Positions 32,061 through 41,610 of a DNA stretch of 52,575 nt are shown piece by piece. A program made the position numbers and the translations under genes. The first letter of the stretch is position 1. Each line of letters begins with the position of its first letter. The notes under the pieces are model-generated. The model saw only the letters and a program-made list of their open reading frames with translations. It had not been told where the DNA came from and ran no database searches. This stretch comes from Endomicrobium sp. (GTDB lineage: Bacteria; Elusimicrobiota; Endomicrobiia; Endomicrobiales; Endomicrobiaceae). Location: assembly GCA_031290625.1 (NCBI GenBank), contig JAITND010000052.1, forward strand, positions 1 to 52,575, given 5' to 3'.

Positions 32061-33518
32061 TTATTTCCTTTCTATGTCTTTACTTTGATCGTACAAAATC
32101 TTGATGGCTTTTTGGGCAACGCTAGGAGCGCACAGCGTGGCGTTTCCGCTAATGCAACCGCCTTCGCAACACATTACTTCAATAAGATTGCCGTCTGGAA
32201 ATTTCTTGTCTTTTGTCATCTTCTTTAACAACTTGATACTGTCTTTATTTAGCCCATTGATTACATGAGGTTTTATAATAATATCTTTTTTGTCTCCCAA
32301 AAGTTTTGCCACGGCTCCCGCAACCCCGCCTCTAACTCCGAAGTTACGCCCTTGTTTTGAACTTTCAACTTCAAATTTCTCTTCAGCGCATTCTGAAACT
32401 TTAATATCTTTTGCAGATAACAAAGCCGCAATTTCTTCATAATTGGAAACATACTTGACGTTTTCATTTTCATAAGCTTCATTCTTTTTTGCAACGCATG
32501 GACCTATAAAAACAGTAACGTAATCAGGATGTTCGGCTTTAATCTTGTCGGCTATATAGCGCATAGGAGTTTTTGTAGTTGAAACAAACTCTTTAATTTC
32601 GGGAAAATGTTTTTTTATAAACTGATTGTATCCCGCGCAACAGGAAGTAGTCATAAACAACTCGCCGTCCCTCATACGCTCGTCAAATTCATGAGCTTCG
32701 TTTCTAATGGTAATATCAGCGCCTTCGGCAACTTCGTAAACATCATAAAATCCAGCTTTTTTCAACGCAGATTTCAACTGATATACGGACCCTTGAAATT
32801 GACCGACTATTGACGGAGCCGCCATAGCGACAACTTTTTTCCCGCTTTTTATATTTTTCAAAATATCAACTATTTGACTCTTTTCATGAACAGCGCCAAA
32901 AGGACATGCCATCATACATTTGCCGCACGATATGCAGACATTGTAATCTATCTTAGCCGTACCGTTCTCATTCTTTTTAATCGCGTCTACAGGGCAAGCG
33001 TCTTCGCAAGGCACCGCTATTTTTACTATAGCGTTGTATGGACATGCGGATATGCACATTTTACAGTTTTTGCACTTAGCGGGATCTATCTTAGACCTAC
33101 CGTTTACTATGCTTATTGCTCCAAACTTACATGCAAATTTACAAGAACTTGCAACGCAGCCCTGACATACGTCGGTAACGCAAATTCTGTTGGGAACGCA
33201 CCCTTTGCAGGCTGTTTCAACGAGAGTCAAAGGATTATCGTCAAGATGCTCGCGTTCAAGAGCTTTTTTTGCATAATTGGACAAACTTGTAATTTCGTCG
33301 TCTTCTTCTATAGAAAACCCAAGGCACGCTATCGCCCTATCCCTAAGAATCGCGCGTTCTTTATGAACGCAACATCTGTAACGAACTTCATATCCCTTAG
33401 GTCGCATTTCAAAAGGAATAAGGCGAGCGGACTCTTCAAAATTATTGGATAAAAAAGCTCTGATAATTCTTTCCAATACTTCTTTTTTTAAACCAATTTC
33501 CTGATTTCTGTTATTCAT
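32061..33518 (-). CDS. monomeric [FeFe] hydrogenase, group-B-like
   Basis: 485 residues. The N-terminal half is cysteine-rich, with several [4Fe-4S] clusters (CKGCVPNRICVTDVCQGC, CKNCKMCISACPYNAI, CISCGKCMMACPFGAV). The C-terminal half carries the H-cluster motifs in variant form: TTSCCAGYNQF (L1), FIGPCVAKKNEA (L2) and EVMCCEGGCISGN (L3). The fused ferredoxin domains and TSCCAG variant fit the less studied group B/C enzymes rather than the classical TSCCPxW group A. It probably reoxidises ferredoxin with H2 release, or consumes H2. Maturases HydEFG are not in the window. It lies 20 bases after adhE, with a terminator behind it. Confidence 0.88.
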   Translation of the reverse strand: MNNRNQEIGLKKEVLERIIRAFLSNNFEESARLIPFEMRPKGYEVRYRCCVHKERAILRDRAIACLGFSIEEDDEITSLSNYAKKALEREHLDDNPLTLVETACKGCVPNRICVTDVCQGCVASSCKFACKFGAISIVNGRSKIDPAKCKNCKMCISACPYNAIVKIAVPCEDACPVDAIKKNENGTAKIDYNVCISCGKCMMACPFGAVHEKSQIVDILKNIKSGKKVVAMAAPSIVGQFQGSVYQLKSALKKAGFYDVYEVAEGADITIRNEAHEFDERMRDGELFMTTSCCAGYNQFIKKHFPEIKEFVSTTKTPMRYIADKIKAEHPDYVTVFIGPCVAKKNEAYENENVKYVSNYEEIAALLSAKDIKVSECAEEKFEVESSKQGRNFGVRGGVAGAVAKLLGDKKDIIIKPHVINGLNKDSIKLLKKMTKDKKFPDGNLIEVMCCEGGCISGNATLCAPSVAQKAIKILYDQSKDIERK

Positions 33519-33538
33519 TTTTTCCCGCTCTAAAATTA

Positions 33539-36172
33539 TTAAATCTTTCCGTTATATGCTTTTACAAAAATTTCTTTAATATCTTCCATCAACGGATAAA
33601 CTGGATTTGCTCCGGTACATTGATCGTCAAAAGCCTGCTCTACAAGAATTTCAAGTTTATCGTTAAAGTCTTTTTCGGATACTCCCGCTTCTTTTATGGA
33701 AAGAGGAATGTCGATATCTTTTTTTAGCTTTGTTATCGCATTAATTAACAACTCTACTTTCTCGTCGTCATTCTTTCCGCCAAGACCTAATTCATCGGCA
33801 ATCTGACCGTACTTAGCCTTTGCGTTAGGGAATTTATATTGAGGAAATATAGCCTGTTTTTTTGGCTTATCAGTCGCGTTATATCTTATAACCTGATTGA
33901 TAACCAAAGCGTTTGCAATTCCGTGGGGTATATTAAACGCAGCGCCTAACTTGTGAGCCAAAGAATGTGAAATACCTAAGAAGGCGTTAGCAAAAGCCAT
34001 GCCAGCCAAAGCAGAAGCATAGTGCATCTTCTCTCTTGAAACCGGGTCTTCTTTGCCTTTTGAATAAGAACGAGGAAGATATCTGAATACAAGCTTTACG
34101 GCTTCTAAAGCCGGAGAGTTTGTAAAGTTTGTGGCAAGCACGGAAACATAGGCTTCAACAGCATGAGTCAAAGCGTCTATTCCCGAAGCGGCGCAAAGAC
34201 CTTTAGGCATAGAATCCACAAAGTTCGGATCAATAATAGCCATGTTAGGCGTCAAAGCATAATCGGCTATAGGGTATTTGATATGCGTTGAATCTTCCGT
34301 AATTACGGCAAACGGAGTAACTTCAGAACCTGTTCCGGAAGTAGTAGGTATAGCTATTAACTGCGCTTTCGTTCCAAGTTCAGGCACCTTGCAAATTCTC
34401 TTTCTTATGTCCATAAAACGCATAGCTACCTCTTTAAAATTCGTATCGGGATTCTCATACATCAACCACATAATCTTAGCCGCATCTATAGGAGATCCGC
34501 CGCCGAAAGCGATGATAACATCCGGCTCATAAGTTCTAAGCATAGCCAAAGCTTCGTTTATCGTTGAGACTGTAGGATCAGGTTTAATATCAAAAAATAT
34601 TTGATAATCAATATTTATTTCTTCTAAAACCTTAGTTATGTTGTAAATCGCTCCGGAGTTGAAAAGGAATCTATCAGTAACTATGAAAGCTCTTTTCTTG
34701 CCCTGCAATTCGCGCAATGCCAAATCCGTAGCGCCTCTTTTGAAATAAATTTTTGGAGGAACTCTAAACCACAACATATTTTCGCGTCTTTCAGCCACAG
34801 TCTTGTAGTTCAACAAGTGTTTTACGCCAATATTCTCGCTCACAGCGTTTCCTCCCCAAGAACCGCAACCAAGAGTTAAAGACGGTTCCAACTTAAAGTT
34901 AAACAAATCTCCTATACCGCCTTGAGATGACGGAGTATTAATCAAGACGCGACCAGTATGAAGTTTCTTGGCAAAATAAATTATTCTTTCTTGCTTTCTT
35001 TCGTCTGTATAGAGAACCGACGTATGTCCCGCTCCGCCAAGATCTACAAGCTGATAAGCTTTTTCCGCCGCATCTTCAAAACTATCAGCTTTGTATACAG
35101 CTATTACAGGAGATAATTTTTCATGGGCAAATTCTTCTTCCAAAGAGATTTCGCTGACTTCGCCAGCAATAACCTTAGTATCTTTTGGCACTTTCACGCC
35201 CGCCATTTCGGCTATTTTATAAGCCGGCTGTCCTACAATCGCCGCATTAAGTTTTCCGTCAATAATTATGGTTTTCGCCACTTTATCTTTCTCTTGTTTG
35301 CTTAGCACGTAAGCTCCACGAAAAGTCAATTCTTTTATGACGGAATCATAAACGTCTTTTACTATTATTATTGACTGCTCGGAAGCGCAAATCATTCCAT
35401 TATCAAATGTTTTTGACATAAGAATTGAAGACACTGCCATCTGAATATTTGCCGTTTCGTCAATAATAGCCGGAGTATTTCCCGCTCCAACTCCCAAAGC
35501 TGGTTTACCAGAAGAATATGCGGCTTTAACCATTTCCGGACCGCCTGTCGCAAAAATTGTAGCTATGCCTTTATGCGTCATCAATAAATTTGTAAGTTCA
35601 AGAGAAGGAACGTCTATCCATCCGATGACGTCGGCTGGCGCTCCGGCTTTGACAGCCGCGTCTAAAACTATTTTTGCAGCCGCTATGGTAGCATTCTTCG
35701 CTCTCGGGTGAGGAGAGAAAATTATCCCATTTCTTGTTTTTAAAGCGATTAAAGATTTAAATATTGCCGTAGACGTAGGATTTGTAGTAGGGACTATTCC
35801 CGCGATGACGCCGACGGGATCTGCTACTATTTTGATTCCGTCGGCTTTGTCTTCGCTTATTAATCCGCAAGTGCGGGCATCTTTATGTTTGTTGTAAATA
35901 TATTCGGAAGCGAAATGATTTTTGATAACCTTATCTTCGACTATTCCCATGCCGGTCTCTTCAACAGCCATCTTTGCTAATGGAATTCTTGCTTGGTTAG
36001 CCGCAATAGCCGCAGCTTTAAAAATTTCATCAACTTTCTCTTGAGTAAAGCCAGAATAAATTTCCTGCGCCTTTTTCACGCGTTCCACAAGAGCATTAAG
36101 AGATTCTAGAGTGTCTACCCTCGTCTGAGCTTTAGCATACCGCGGTTCAACATTTGTCGCTTTCTTCGGCAT
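33539..36172 (-). CDS. adhE: bifunctional acetaldehyde-CoA/alcohol dehydrogenase
   Basis: AdhE reduces acetyl-CoA to acetaldehyde and then ethanol with two NADH; the enzyme forms spirosomes in the cytoplasm. 877 residues, normal length. The N-terminal aldehyde dehydrogenase half contains ALGVGAGNTPAIIDE and the catalytic Cys in FDNGMICASEQ (about residue 250). The linker is followed by the C-terminal iron-type alcohol dehydrogenase with GGGSPIDAAK, TTSGTGSEVTPFA and the metal-binding HAVEAY, HSLAHKLGAAFNIPHG. AGAGGAGA precedes the ATG. It sits between etfA and the hydrogenase, forming a fermentation block. Confidence 0.97.
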   Translation of the reverse strand: MPKKATNVEPRYAKAQTRVDTLESLNALVERVKKAQEIYSGFTQEKVDEIFKAAAIAANQARIPLAKMAVEETGMGIVEDKVIKNHFASEYIYNKHKDARTCGLISEDKADGIKIVADPVGVIAGIVPTTNPTSTAIFKSLIALKTRNGIIFSPHPRAKNATIAAAKIVLDAAVKAGAPADVIGWIDVPSLELTNLLMTHKGIATIFATGGPEMVKAAYSSGKPALGVGAGNTPAIIDETANIQMAVSSILMSKTFDNGMICASEQSIIIVKDVYDSVIKELTFRGAYVLSKQEKDKVAKTIIIDGKLNAAIVGQPAYKIAEMAGVKVPKDTKVIAGEVSEISLEEEFAHEKLSPVIAVYKADSFEDAAEKAYQLVDLGGAGHTSVLYTDERKQERIIYFAKKLHTGRVLINTPSSQGGIGDLFNFKLEPSLTLGCGSWGGNAVSENIGVKHLLNYKTVAERRENMLWFRVPPKIYFKRGATDLALRELQGKKRAFIVTDRFLFNSGAIYNITKVLEEINIDYQIFFDIKPDPTVSTINEALAMLRTYEPDVIIAFGGGSPIDAAKIMWLMYENPDTNFKEVAMRFMDIRKRICKVPELGTKAQLIAIPTTSGTGSEVTPFAVITEDSTHIKYPIADYALTPNMAIIDPNFVDSMPKGLCAASGIDALTHAVEAYVSVLATNFTNSPALEAVKLVFRYLPRSYSKGKEDPVSREKMHYASALAGMAFANAFLGISHSLAHKLGAAFNIPHGIANALVINQVIRYNATDKPKKQAIFPQYKFPNAKAKYGQIADELGLGGKNDDEKVELLINAITKLKKDIDIPLSIKEAGVSEKDFNDKLEILVEQAFDDQCTGANPVYPLMEDIKEIFVKAYNGKI

Positions 36173-36278
36173 TTTACATCTCCTCTTTGGTTATTTATTT
36201 ATACACAACAATTACATTAGCTTGCGCAAAACCGAAACAGACGTATAAGGAGAGTCGCGTTTGGCTGTACAAAACGTA

Positions 36279-37502
36279 CTAATCATTGCATCTTATAGTC
36301 TTTATTTCTTTCGCTATGTTTGGAATTATTTCGTATAAATCGCCCTCAAGAGCATACGTTGCAGTTTGCATCATAGGACAAGAAGCGTCCTTATTTATTG
36401 CGATAATAATATCAGAAGAACTCATGCCAACAGTATGCTGTATTTGTCCTGATATTCCGCATGCTATATAAACTTTAGGAGCTACTGTTTTGCCTGTTTG
36501 ACCTATTTGGCGAGAGTAAGGTATCCAATCGGAATCTACAGCCGCTCTGGAAGCTCCTACAGCTCCGCCAAGAAGCTCGGCAAGCTCTTCAAGAAGTTTA
36601 AAACCTTCAGATTTTCCGACGCCTCTCCCGCCTGAAACTATAATATCTGCGTCGCCGACGTTTACATTTGAACTTGCATCTTTTATAAAACCTAAAAATT
36701 TTGTTCTGTTTACTAAGGTTGCAACGTCAACTTTGCAATCAATAATTTCGCCTTTTCTTCCTTCCTCAACTTTAGCTTCTTTGAAGACTTTGCGCCTTAC
36801 TGTAGACATCTGAGGACGATGCTGCGGCGTCAAAATAGTAGCCATAATGTTTCCGCCAAAAGCAGGTCTAGTCTGCTGAAGATTTCTTGTCTCGACATCA
36901 ATTTCCAAAGAGGTGCAATCTGCCGTAAGTCCAGTGCGTACTCTTGCAGCGACTCTTGAAGAAAAAGAACGACCTATATTTGTCGCGCCCATCAAAATAA
37001 TTTCAGGCTTTTCTTTCTTTATAAGCTGAGTCAATATACTTGTATATGGATCGTCTTGAAATTCAATAAAAATCGGATCGTCGCAAACATAAACTTTATC
37101 AGCGCCCCTGTTTATCAAATCTTGAGCTTTTGATTTTATACCGTCGCCAATCAAAACCGCGCTAAGAGTCGTCCCCAACTGTTTTGCCAATCTTTTTCCT
37201 TCATTTAAAAGTTCGTACACAACGCCCGCAATTTCACCGCGTCTCTGTTCAGCGTAAACCCATACGCCCCTATATTCGCTTTTATCAACGCTTGACTGAG
37301 AAGCGTCTTTCTTAAGCTCTATTGCGCTAAATTTACACGTTTGCGAACAAATTCCGCAGTATGCGCATTTATTTAAATCTATAACTGCAAGTTTAAACTG
37401 TTCAGGTCTTTCAAGCGTTGAAATAGCGCCGAAAGGACATGCGCCGGCGCACTGACCGCAACCTACGCATTTATCGCTTAATACTTTTATGCTGTTTGCC
37501 AT
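36279..37502 (-). CDS. etfA: electron transfer flavoprotein alpha subunit with N-terminal ferredoxin domain
   Basis: 407 residues, about 80 longer than plain EtfA because of an N-terminal 2[4Fe-4S] ferredoxin domain (CVGCGQCAGACPFGAI and CAYCGICSQTCKFSAI, residues 12-65). The rest is EtfA: GVWVYAEQRRGEIAGV, ATNIGRSFSSRVAARVRTGLTADCTSL, and the FAD site VSGGRGVGKSEGF, GASRAAVDSDW, QIGQTGKTVAPKVYIACGIS-GQIQH. Ferredoxin-fused EtfA subunits occur in electron-bifurcating Etf complexes such as caffeyl-CoA reductase. Encoded with etfB and an acyl-CoA dehydrogenase, it likely links acyl-CoA reduction to ferredoxin. Confidence 0.94.
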   Translation of the reverse strand: MANSIKVLSDKCVGCGQCAGACPFGAISTLERPEQFKLAVIDLNKCAYCGICSQTCKFSAIELKKDASQSSVDKSEYRGVWVYAEQRRGEIAGVVYELLNEGKRLAKQLGTTLSAVLIGDGIKSKAQDLINRGADKVYVCDDPIFIEFQDDPYTSILTQLIKKEKPEIILMGATNIGRSFSSRVAARVRTGLTADCTSLEIDVETRNLQQTRPAFGGNIMATILTPQHRPQMSTVRRKVFKEAKVEEGRKGEIIDCKVDVATLVNRTKFLGFIKDASSNVNVGDADIIVSGGRGVGKSEGFKLLEELAELLGGAVGASRAAVDSDWIPYSRQIGQTGKTVAPKVYIACGISGQIQHTVGMSSSDIIIAINKDASCPMMQTATYALEGDLYEIIPNIAKEIKTIRCND

Positions 37503-37552
37503 TTAATTCTCCATTCTAAGAACTATATTCTAAAAATAAACTTTTTTTCTTT

Positions 37553-38338
37553 TTATATAAGACTCAAATCTGACAATCTCTTTACCAAAGCTGCGGCAAC
37601 TTCTCTAGCCTCGCCTGTAAATTTTTCTCCACCTGTTCTTTGAGGAGGTGTAAAGATTTTCATAACCTGCGTAGGAGAGCCGTTAAGACCTATTTTTAGG
37701 GCGTCTGCGCCTATTGTTGCGGCATCTAAAATTTTAATAACGGCTTTTTTTGCAGCCATTTTCCCTTTGAGCGACGCTACTCTAGGATTGTTTATCTCTT
37801 TTACAACAGTTAAAAGTACGGGAAGAGCGCTTTCTATCAAGTCATAACCATCTTCCATCATTCTTTCAACCTTTATAGTTTTATCATCGGCGGCTTCCGC
37901 TTTTTTAACATAAGCTACATGGGGAATATCCAACATTTCTGCAATTCCCGGTCCAACTTGAGCTGTATCGCCATCGGATGCTTGCTTACCGCAAATAACC
38001 ATGTCAAACTTTCCAAGAGACTTTATAGCCGTTGACAAAGCATAAGAAGTAGCCAAAGTGTCGGCGCCGCCAAAAGCTCTGTCGCTCACCAATACGCCTT
38101 CATCCGCTCCTTTAGCTATTGCTTCTCTTAACGCGGCTTCCGCTTGCGGAGGTCCCATAGTGATAACGGTTACTTTTGCGCCGATTTTTTCTTTTATTCT
38201 CACGCCCTCTTCTACGGCGTATTCGTCAAAAGGGTTGATTATAGATTCAACCCCATCTCTCTTTAATCTTCCAGTTTCATGATCAATTTGAACATTAGTC
38301 GTATTAGGCACCTGCTTGATGCAAACAATTATATCCAT
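37553..38338 (-). CDS. etfB: electron transfer flavoprotein beta subunit
   Basis: I start at ATG 38336-38338 behind AGAGGGGAA, giving MDIIVCIKQVPNTTNVQID; the longer open frame to 38374 lacks support. 261 residues with the EtfB blocks KRDGVESIINPFDEYAVEEG, VTVITMGPPQAEAALREA, GADEGVLVSDRAFGGADTLATSYAL-like region and GKQASDGDTAQVGPG. In bifurcating Etfs the beta subunit binds the bifurcating FAD with EtfA and accepts NADH electrons. Placed between the acyl-CoA dehydrogenase and etfA. Confidence 0.95.
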   Translation of the reverse strand: MDIIVCIKQVPNTTNVQIDHETGRLKRDGVESIINPFDEYAVEEGVRIKEKIGAKVTVITMGPPQAEAALREAIAKGADEGVLVSDRAFGGADTLATSYALSTAIKSLGKFDMVICGKQASDGDTAQVGPGIAEMLDIPHVAYVKKAEAADDKTIKVERMMEDGYDLIESALPVLLTVVKEINNPRVASLKGKMAAKKAVIKILDAATIGADALKIGLNGSPTQVMKIFTPPQRTGGEKFTGEAREVAAALVKRLSDLSLI

Positions 38339-38370
38339 TTTTCCCCTCTGTATATTTTTGCGTCTTAAAA

Positions 38371-38416
38371 GCAAAAGTGGAACTATGACAAATAGTCTTT
38401 ATTCCACTTTATGCTT
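38371..38416 (-). other. intergenic stem-loop between acyl-CoA dehydrogenase and etfB
   Basis: A perfect 9-bp inverted repeat AAAGTGGAA (38374-38382) / TTCCACTTT (38402-38410), with an inner CTAT/ATAG pair (38383-38386 and 38392-38395) and outer AAAAGC/GCTTTT arms. There is no T tract matching a classic terminator on the minus strand. It could stabilise the upstream mRNA, set the ratio of the dehydrogenase to Etf, or be an operator. Confidence 0.6.
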
Positions 38417-38439
38417 TTATTTCAAAGATTTTTTCTTAT

Positions 38440-39609
38440 CTACTTAGCGTTAGCAGCCGATTCCTTTATAAGATTAAGAGCGATTTCATTTTTTTGAATC
38501 TGGCTTGTTCCTTCGTAAAGAGTAGTTATTTTTGCGTCTCTCATCATTTTTTCAACAGGATATTCTCTTGAGTATCCGTATCCGCCAAGTATCTGCACGG
38601 CATTGGTAGTAACTTTCATAGCTACTTCAGAGCAGAAAAGTTTAGCCATTGCAGACTCTTTGCTAGTACGTTTTTCTGCTCCTGCGTCTATCATTCTAGC
38701 TGAAGCGTAAAGCAAAGCTCTTGCGGCTTCAACTTCGGTCGCCATGTCTGCAAGCATATGCTGTACGCCCTGGAAAGAAGCTATAGGTTGACCAAACTGA
38801 ACTCTCTTTCTCGCGTAATCTACAGCTTCGTCCAATGCGCCGGCTGCTATACCCAAAGCCTGAGCGGCAACGCCGGGACGAGAATTATCCAATGTTGCCT
38901 GAGCTATCATCAAACCATGCCCCTCTTTACCGAGAAGCTGATCTTTGCGCACTCTACAATTGTTAAATATAAGTTCTCTCGTGGAAGAAGCTCTTATCCC
39001 CATTTTCTTTTCTTTTTTGCCAAACTCAAATCCTGGAGTTCCTTTTTCAACTATAAAACAAGAAATTCCTCTAGCTCCTCTAGCAGGATTTGTCTTAGCA
39101 AAAATTGTATATGTTTCAGCGTCGCCGCCGTTCGTTATAAAACACTTTGTTCCGTTCAACGCGTAATAATCGCCATCTTTCGCAGCCGTCGTAGTCATGC
39201 CAGTCGCATCAGAACCCGCGTTTGCTTCAGTCAAACCAAAAGCCGCAAGCTTCTTGCCTGAAGCGATATCTGGCAAATACTTTTTCTTGTGATCATCGTT
39301 TCCAGCTATAAGTATAGGAAGAGCACCCAATGCAGTCGCAGCAAGAGACAATGCTATTGCGCCGTCAACTTTGCAAAGCTCTTCAACGACAAGAACCAAC
39401 CCCATTATACCTTTTCCGAAACCGCCGTATTCTTCGGGAATATATACTCCGCATAAGTCAGCTTGGGCAAATTCTTTTACAATCTCCCATGGAAATTCTT
39501 CTTTTTCATCATAGCGTTCTCTAACAGGTTTTATTTTTTCAAGCGCAATAGTTCTTGCGGTTTCAATCATCATTTTTTCTTCTTCAGACAACATATAATC
39601 CATTACCAT
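38440..39609 (-). CDS. acyl-CoA dehydrogenase (butyryl-CoA-dehydrogenase-like)
   Basis: 389-residue FAD enzyme. Blocks: PEEYGGFGKGIMGLVLVVEE, LTEANAGSDATGM, CFITNGGDAETYTIFAKT, FNNCRVRKDQLLG, RVQFGQPIASFQGVQHMLADM, QILGGYGYSREYPVEKMMRDAKI and TLYEGTSQIQKNEIALNLI, where Glu of YEGT is the catalytic base of short-chain members. With EtfA/EtfB encoded directly downstream, it probably works as an enoyl-CoA reductase (crotonyl-type) coupled to electron bifurcation, though an oxidative role cannot be excluded. Thiolase, crotonase and 3-hydroxyacyl-CoA dehydrogenase genes are not in the window. Confidence 0.9.
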   Translation of the reverse strand: MVMDYMLSEEEKMMIETARTIALEKIKPVRERYDEKEEFPWEIVKEFAQADLCGVYIPEEYGGFGKGIMGLVLVVEELCKVDGAIALSLAATALGALPILIAGNDDHKKKYLPDIASGKKLAAFGLTEANAGSDATGMTTTAAKDGDYYALNGTKCFITNGGDAETYTIFAKTNPARGARGISCFIVEKGTPGFEFGKKEKKMGIRASSTRELIFNNCRVRKDQLLGKEGHGLMIAQATLDNSRPGVAAQALGIAAGALDEAVDYARKRVQFGQPIASFQGVQHMLADMATEVEAARALLYASARMIDAGAEKRTSKESAMAKLFCSEVAMKVTTNAVQILGGYGYSREYPVEKMMRDAKITTLYEGTSQIQKNEIALNLIKESAANAK

Positions 39610-39659
39610 ATATTACCCCCTTTATATAGTTTACTGCGAACCTGTCGGCGCAAACGCCG

Positions 39660-40364
39660 CTAACGTCTAACATTGCTTACGTCAATAGATTCCTTTATGT
39701 TTTTCATAGCTTGCTCAGCTGCAGATTGTTGGGCTTCCTTTTTAGATTTTCCGCCGCCTTTTCCCAAAAGTCGGCCCTTTACATAAACAGCAGCTTCAAA
39801 TTTCTTACTATGGTCGGGACCAAATTCTTTTATTATCTTATATTCGGGAAGTTCTTTATAAACCGACTGGGATGTTTCTTGAAGCCTGCTTTTATAATCG
39901 GTTATAATTATTTCTTTCTGAACATCTAAAAATTTTAAAGCGAATTTTTTTGCGTTGTCAAAACTGCCGTCTAAATATATAGCTCCAACAACAGCTTCAA
40001 ATACGTCGCACAAAAGACTTTCTCTATTCCTAGCTTCAAATGTATCTTCGCTTTTACCAAAAAAAATATAATCGCCCAAATTTATTTCTTTTGCCCAAGC
40101 GCTCAAATTAGACGCGGAAACAATTTGGGCTTTTAACTGAGATAATTTCCCTTCGCTTTCGCTGGGGTATCTTAAATACAAAGCCTCGGCTATAACAGCC
40201 GACAAAATACTGTCGCCAAGAAACTCCATACGCTCATTATAACTCTTCTTGCCGCCGAATGCGGCGGCATAAGATTTATGAGTTAGAGCAGTCTTTAAAA
40301 CTTCAAGATTATTGAATTTGTATTCAATAATTTCTTGAAGCTTTTCATAGTCGTTACTTAACAT
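39660..40364 (-). CDS. rnc: ribonuclease III
   Basis: RNase III cuts double-stranded RNA, including the rRNA precursor. 234 residues: nuclease domain with the signature NERMEFLGDSIL (about residue 42) and the second acidic site CDVFEAVVGAIYLDG, then a C-terminal dsRNA-binding domain (VKGRLLGKGGGKSKKEAQQS then AAEQAM). Its start overlaps the fabF stop by 11 bases. The order acpP-fabF-rnc is the conserved arrangement in many bacteria. Confidence 0.96.
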   Translation of the reverse strand: MLSNDYEKLQEIIEYKFNNLEVLKTALTHKSYAAAFGGKKSYNERMEFLGDSILSAVIAEALYLRYPSESEGKLSQLKAQIVSASNLSAWAKEINLGDYIFFGKSEDTFEARNRESLLCDVFEAVVGAIYLDGSFDNAKKFALKFLDVQKEIIITDYKSRLQETSQSVYKELPEYKIIKEFGPDHSKKFEAAVYVKGRLLGKGGGKSKKEAQQSAAEQAMKNIKESIDVSNVRR

Positions 40365-41595
40365 ATTTTTTTATTACTATTGTCGCATTATGACCGCCAA
40401 ATCCTAACGAATTTGAAATCGCGCAAGTTATTTGCTGCTCTCTTATTTTGTTTGGAACATAGTCCAAATCGCAATCAGGATCTGGAGTTTCATAATTTAT
40501 GGTAGGAGGTATAAACCCTTCCTGCATACCAATAACAGTTGCCGCAAGTTCTACGCCAGCGGCGCCGCCTAAAAGATGTCCCGTCATAGATTTAGTTGAC
40601 GAAACAGGTATCTTGTAAGCTTTATCTCCGAAAACTTTCTTTATTGCGAGAGTTTCGGTTTTGTCGTTTAATGCAGTGGAAGTTCCATGAGCGTTGATAT
40701 AATCAACTTCATCTTTTGACACGCCTGCGTCGTTTATAGATTTTTCCATCGCGACAATAGCCGCTTTTCCTTCCGGTTCTGGAGCCGTAATGTGATAAGC
40801 GTCGTTAGAAGCTCCATAACCCGCAAGTTCCGCATATATTCTAGCGCCTCTATTTAAAGCGTGTTCCAAAGTCTCAAGGACGACTATTCCCGCGCCTTCT
40901 CCCATGACAAAACCGTCGCGGTTTTTATCAAAAGGTCTAGACGCAGTCTTGGGATTATCGTTTCTTTGAGAAAGAGCTTTTATAGAACAAAATCCCGCAA
41001 GTCCCAAAGGAACAATCGCGCCTTCAGAACCGCCAGAAATTATAACGTCTGCGTCGCCAACGCGAAGAAGCCTCAAAGCATCTCCTATAGCATGGTTTGC
41101 TGAAGCGCAAGCGCTTGTAACCGCGTAATTAGGTCCGGTAAAACCATAGTTTATAGCTATCTCGCCGGGAAGCATATTCGTAATTATCATAGGGATAAGG
41201 AAAGGGCTTACTCTCCTTGGACCTTTTGCCAAAAGAACTTGCTCTTCTTCTTCAATTATGTCCAACCCACCGATGCCAGTTCCTGTTATAATTCCGATTC
41301 TTGACAAATCTTCTTTGGCAAGATCAAGACCTGAGTCCTCAACAGCCATTTTGGCGGCGGCAAATCCAAACTGCGTAAATTTGGCCATCTTCTTTATTTT
41401 TTTCTTCTCTATAAACTGTTCAGGTTCAAAGTTTTTTACTACAGCGGCAAACCGCGTAGTATAAGCGCTAGTATCAAAATATTCAATAGACGAAGCGCCT
41501 GATTTGCCTTCTTTCAAAGCCTTAGTAAACTCAGCATTGCCTATACCTATAGGAGTAACAACTCCAATGCCGGTTATAACTATTCTTTTTCTCAT
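40354..41595 (-). CDS. fabF: 3-oxoacyl-ACP synthase II
   Basis: FabF elongates acyl-ACP by condensation with malonyl-ACP. 413 residues with ITGIGVVTPIGIG at the N-terminus, the catalytic Cys in VTSACASANHAIGDALR (about residue 165), and the two active-site His in NAHGTSTALNDKTE and STKSMTGHLLGGAAG. It follows acpP by 15 bases and overlaps rnc. Confidence 0.97.
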   Translation of the reverse strand: MRKRIVITGIGVVTPIGIGNAEFTKALKEGKSGASSIEYFDTSAYTTRFAAVVKNFEPEQFIEKKKIKKMAKFTQFGFAAAKMAVEDSGLDLAKEDLSRIGIITGTGIGGLDIIEEEEQVLLAKGPRRVSPFLIPMIITNMLPGEIAINYGFTGPNYAVTSACASANHAIGDALRLLRVGDADVIISGGSEGAIVPLGLAGFCSIKALSQRNDNPKTASRPFDKNRDGFVMGEGAGIVVLETLEHALNRGARIYAELAGYGASNDAYHITAPEPEGKAAIVAMEKSINDAGVSKDEVDYINAHGTSTALNDKTETLAIKKVFGDKAYKIPVSSTKSMTGHLLGGAAGVELAATVIGMQEGFIPPTINYETPDPDCDLDYVPNKIREQQITCAISNSLGFGGHNATIVIKKYVK

Positions 41596-41610
41596 TTTTA
41601 TGCCTTATTC

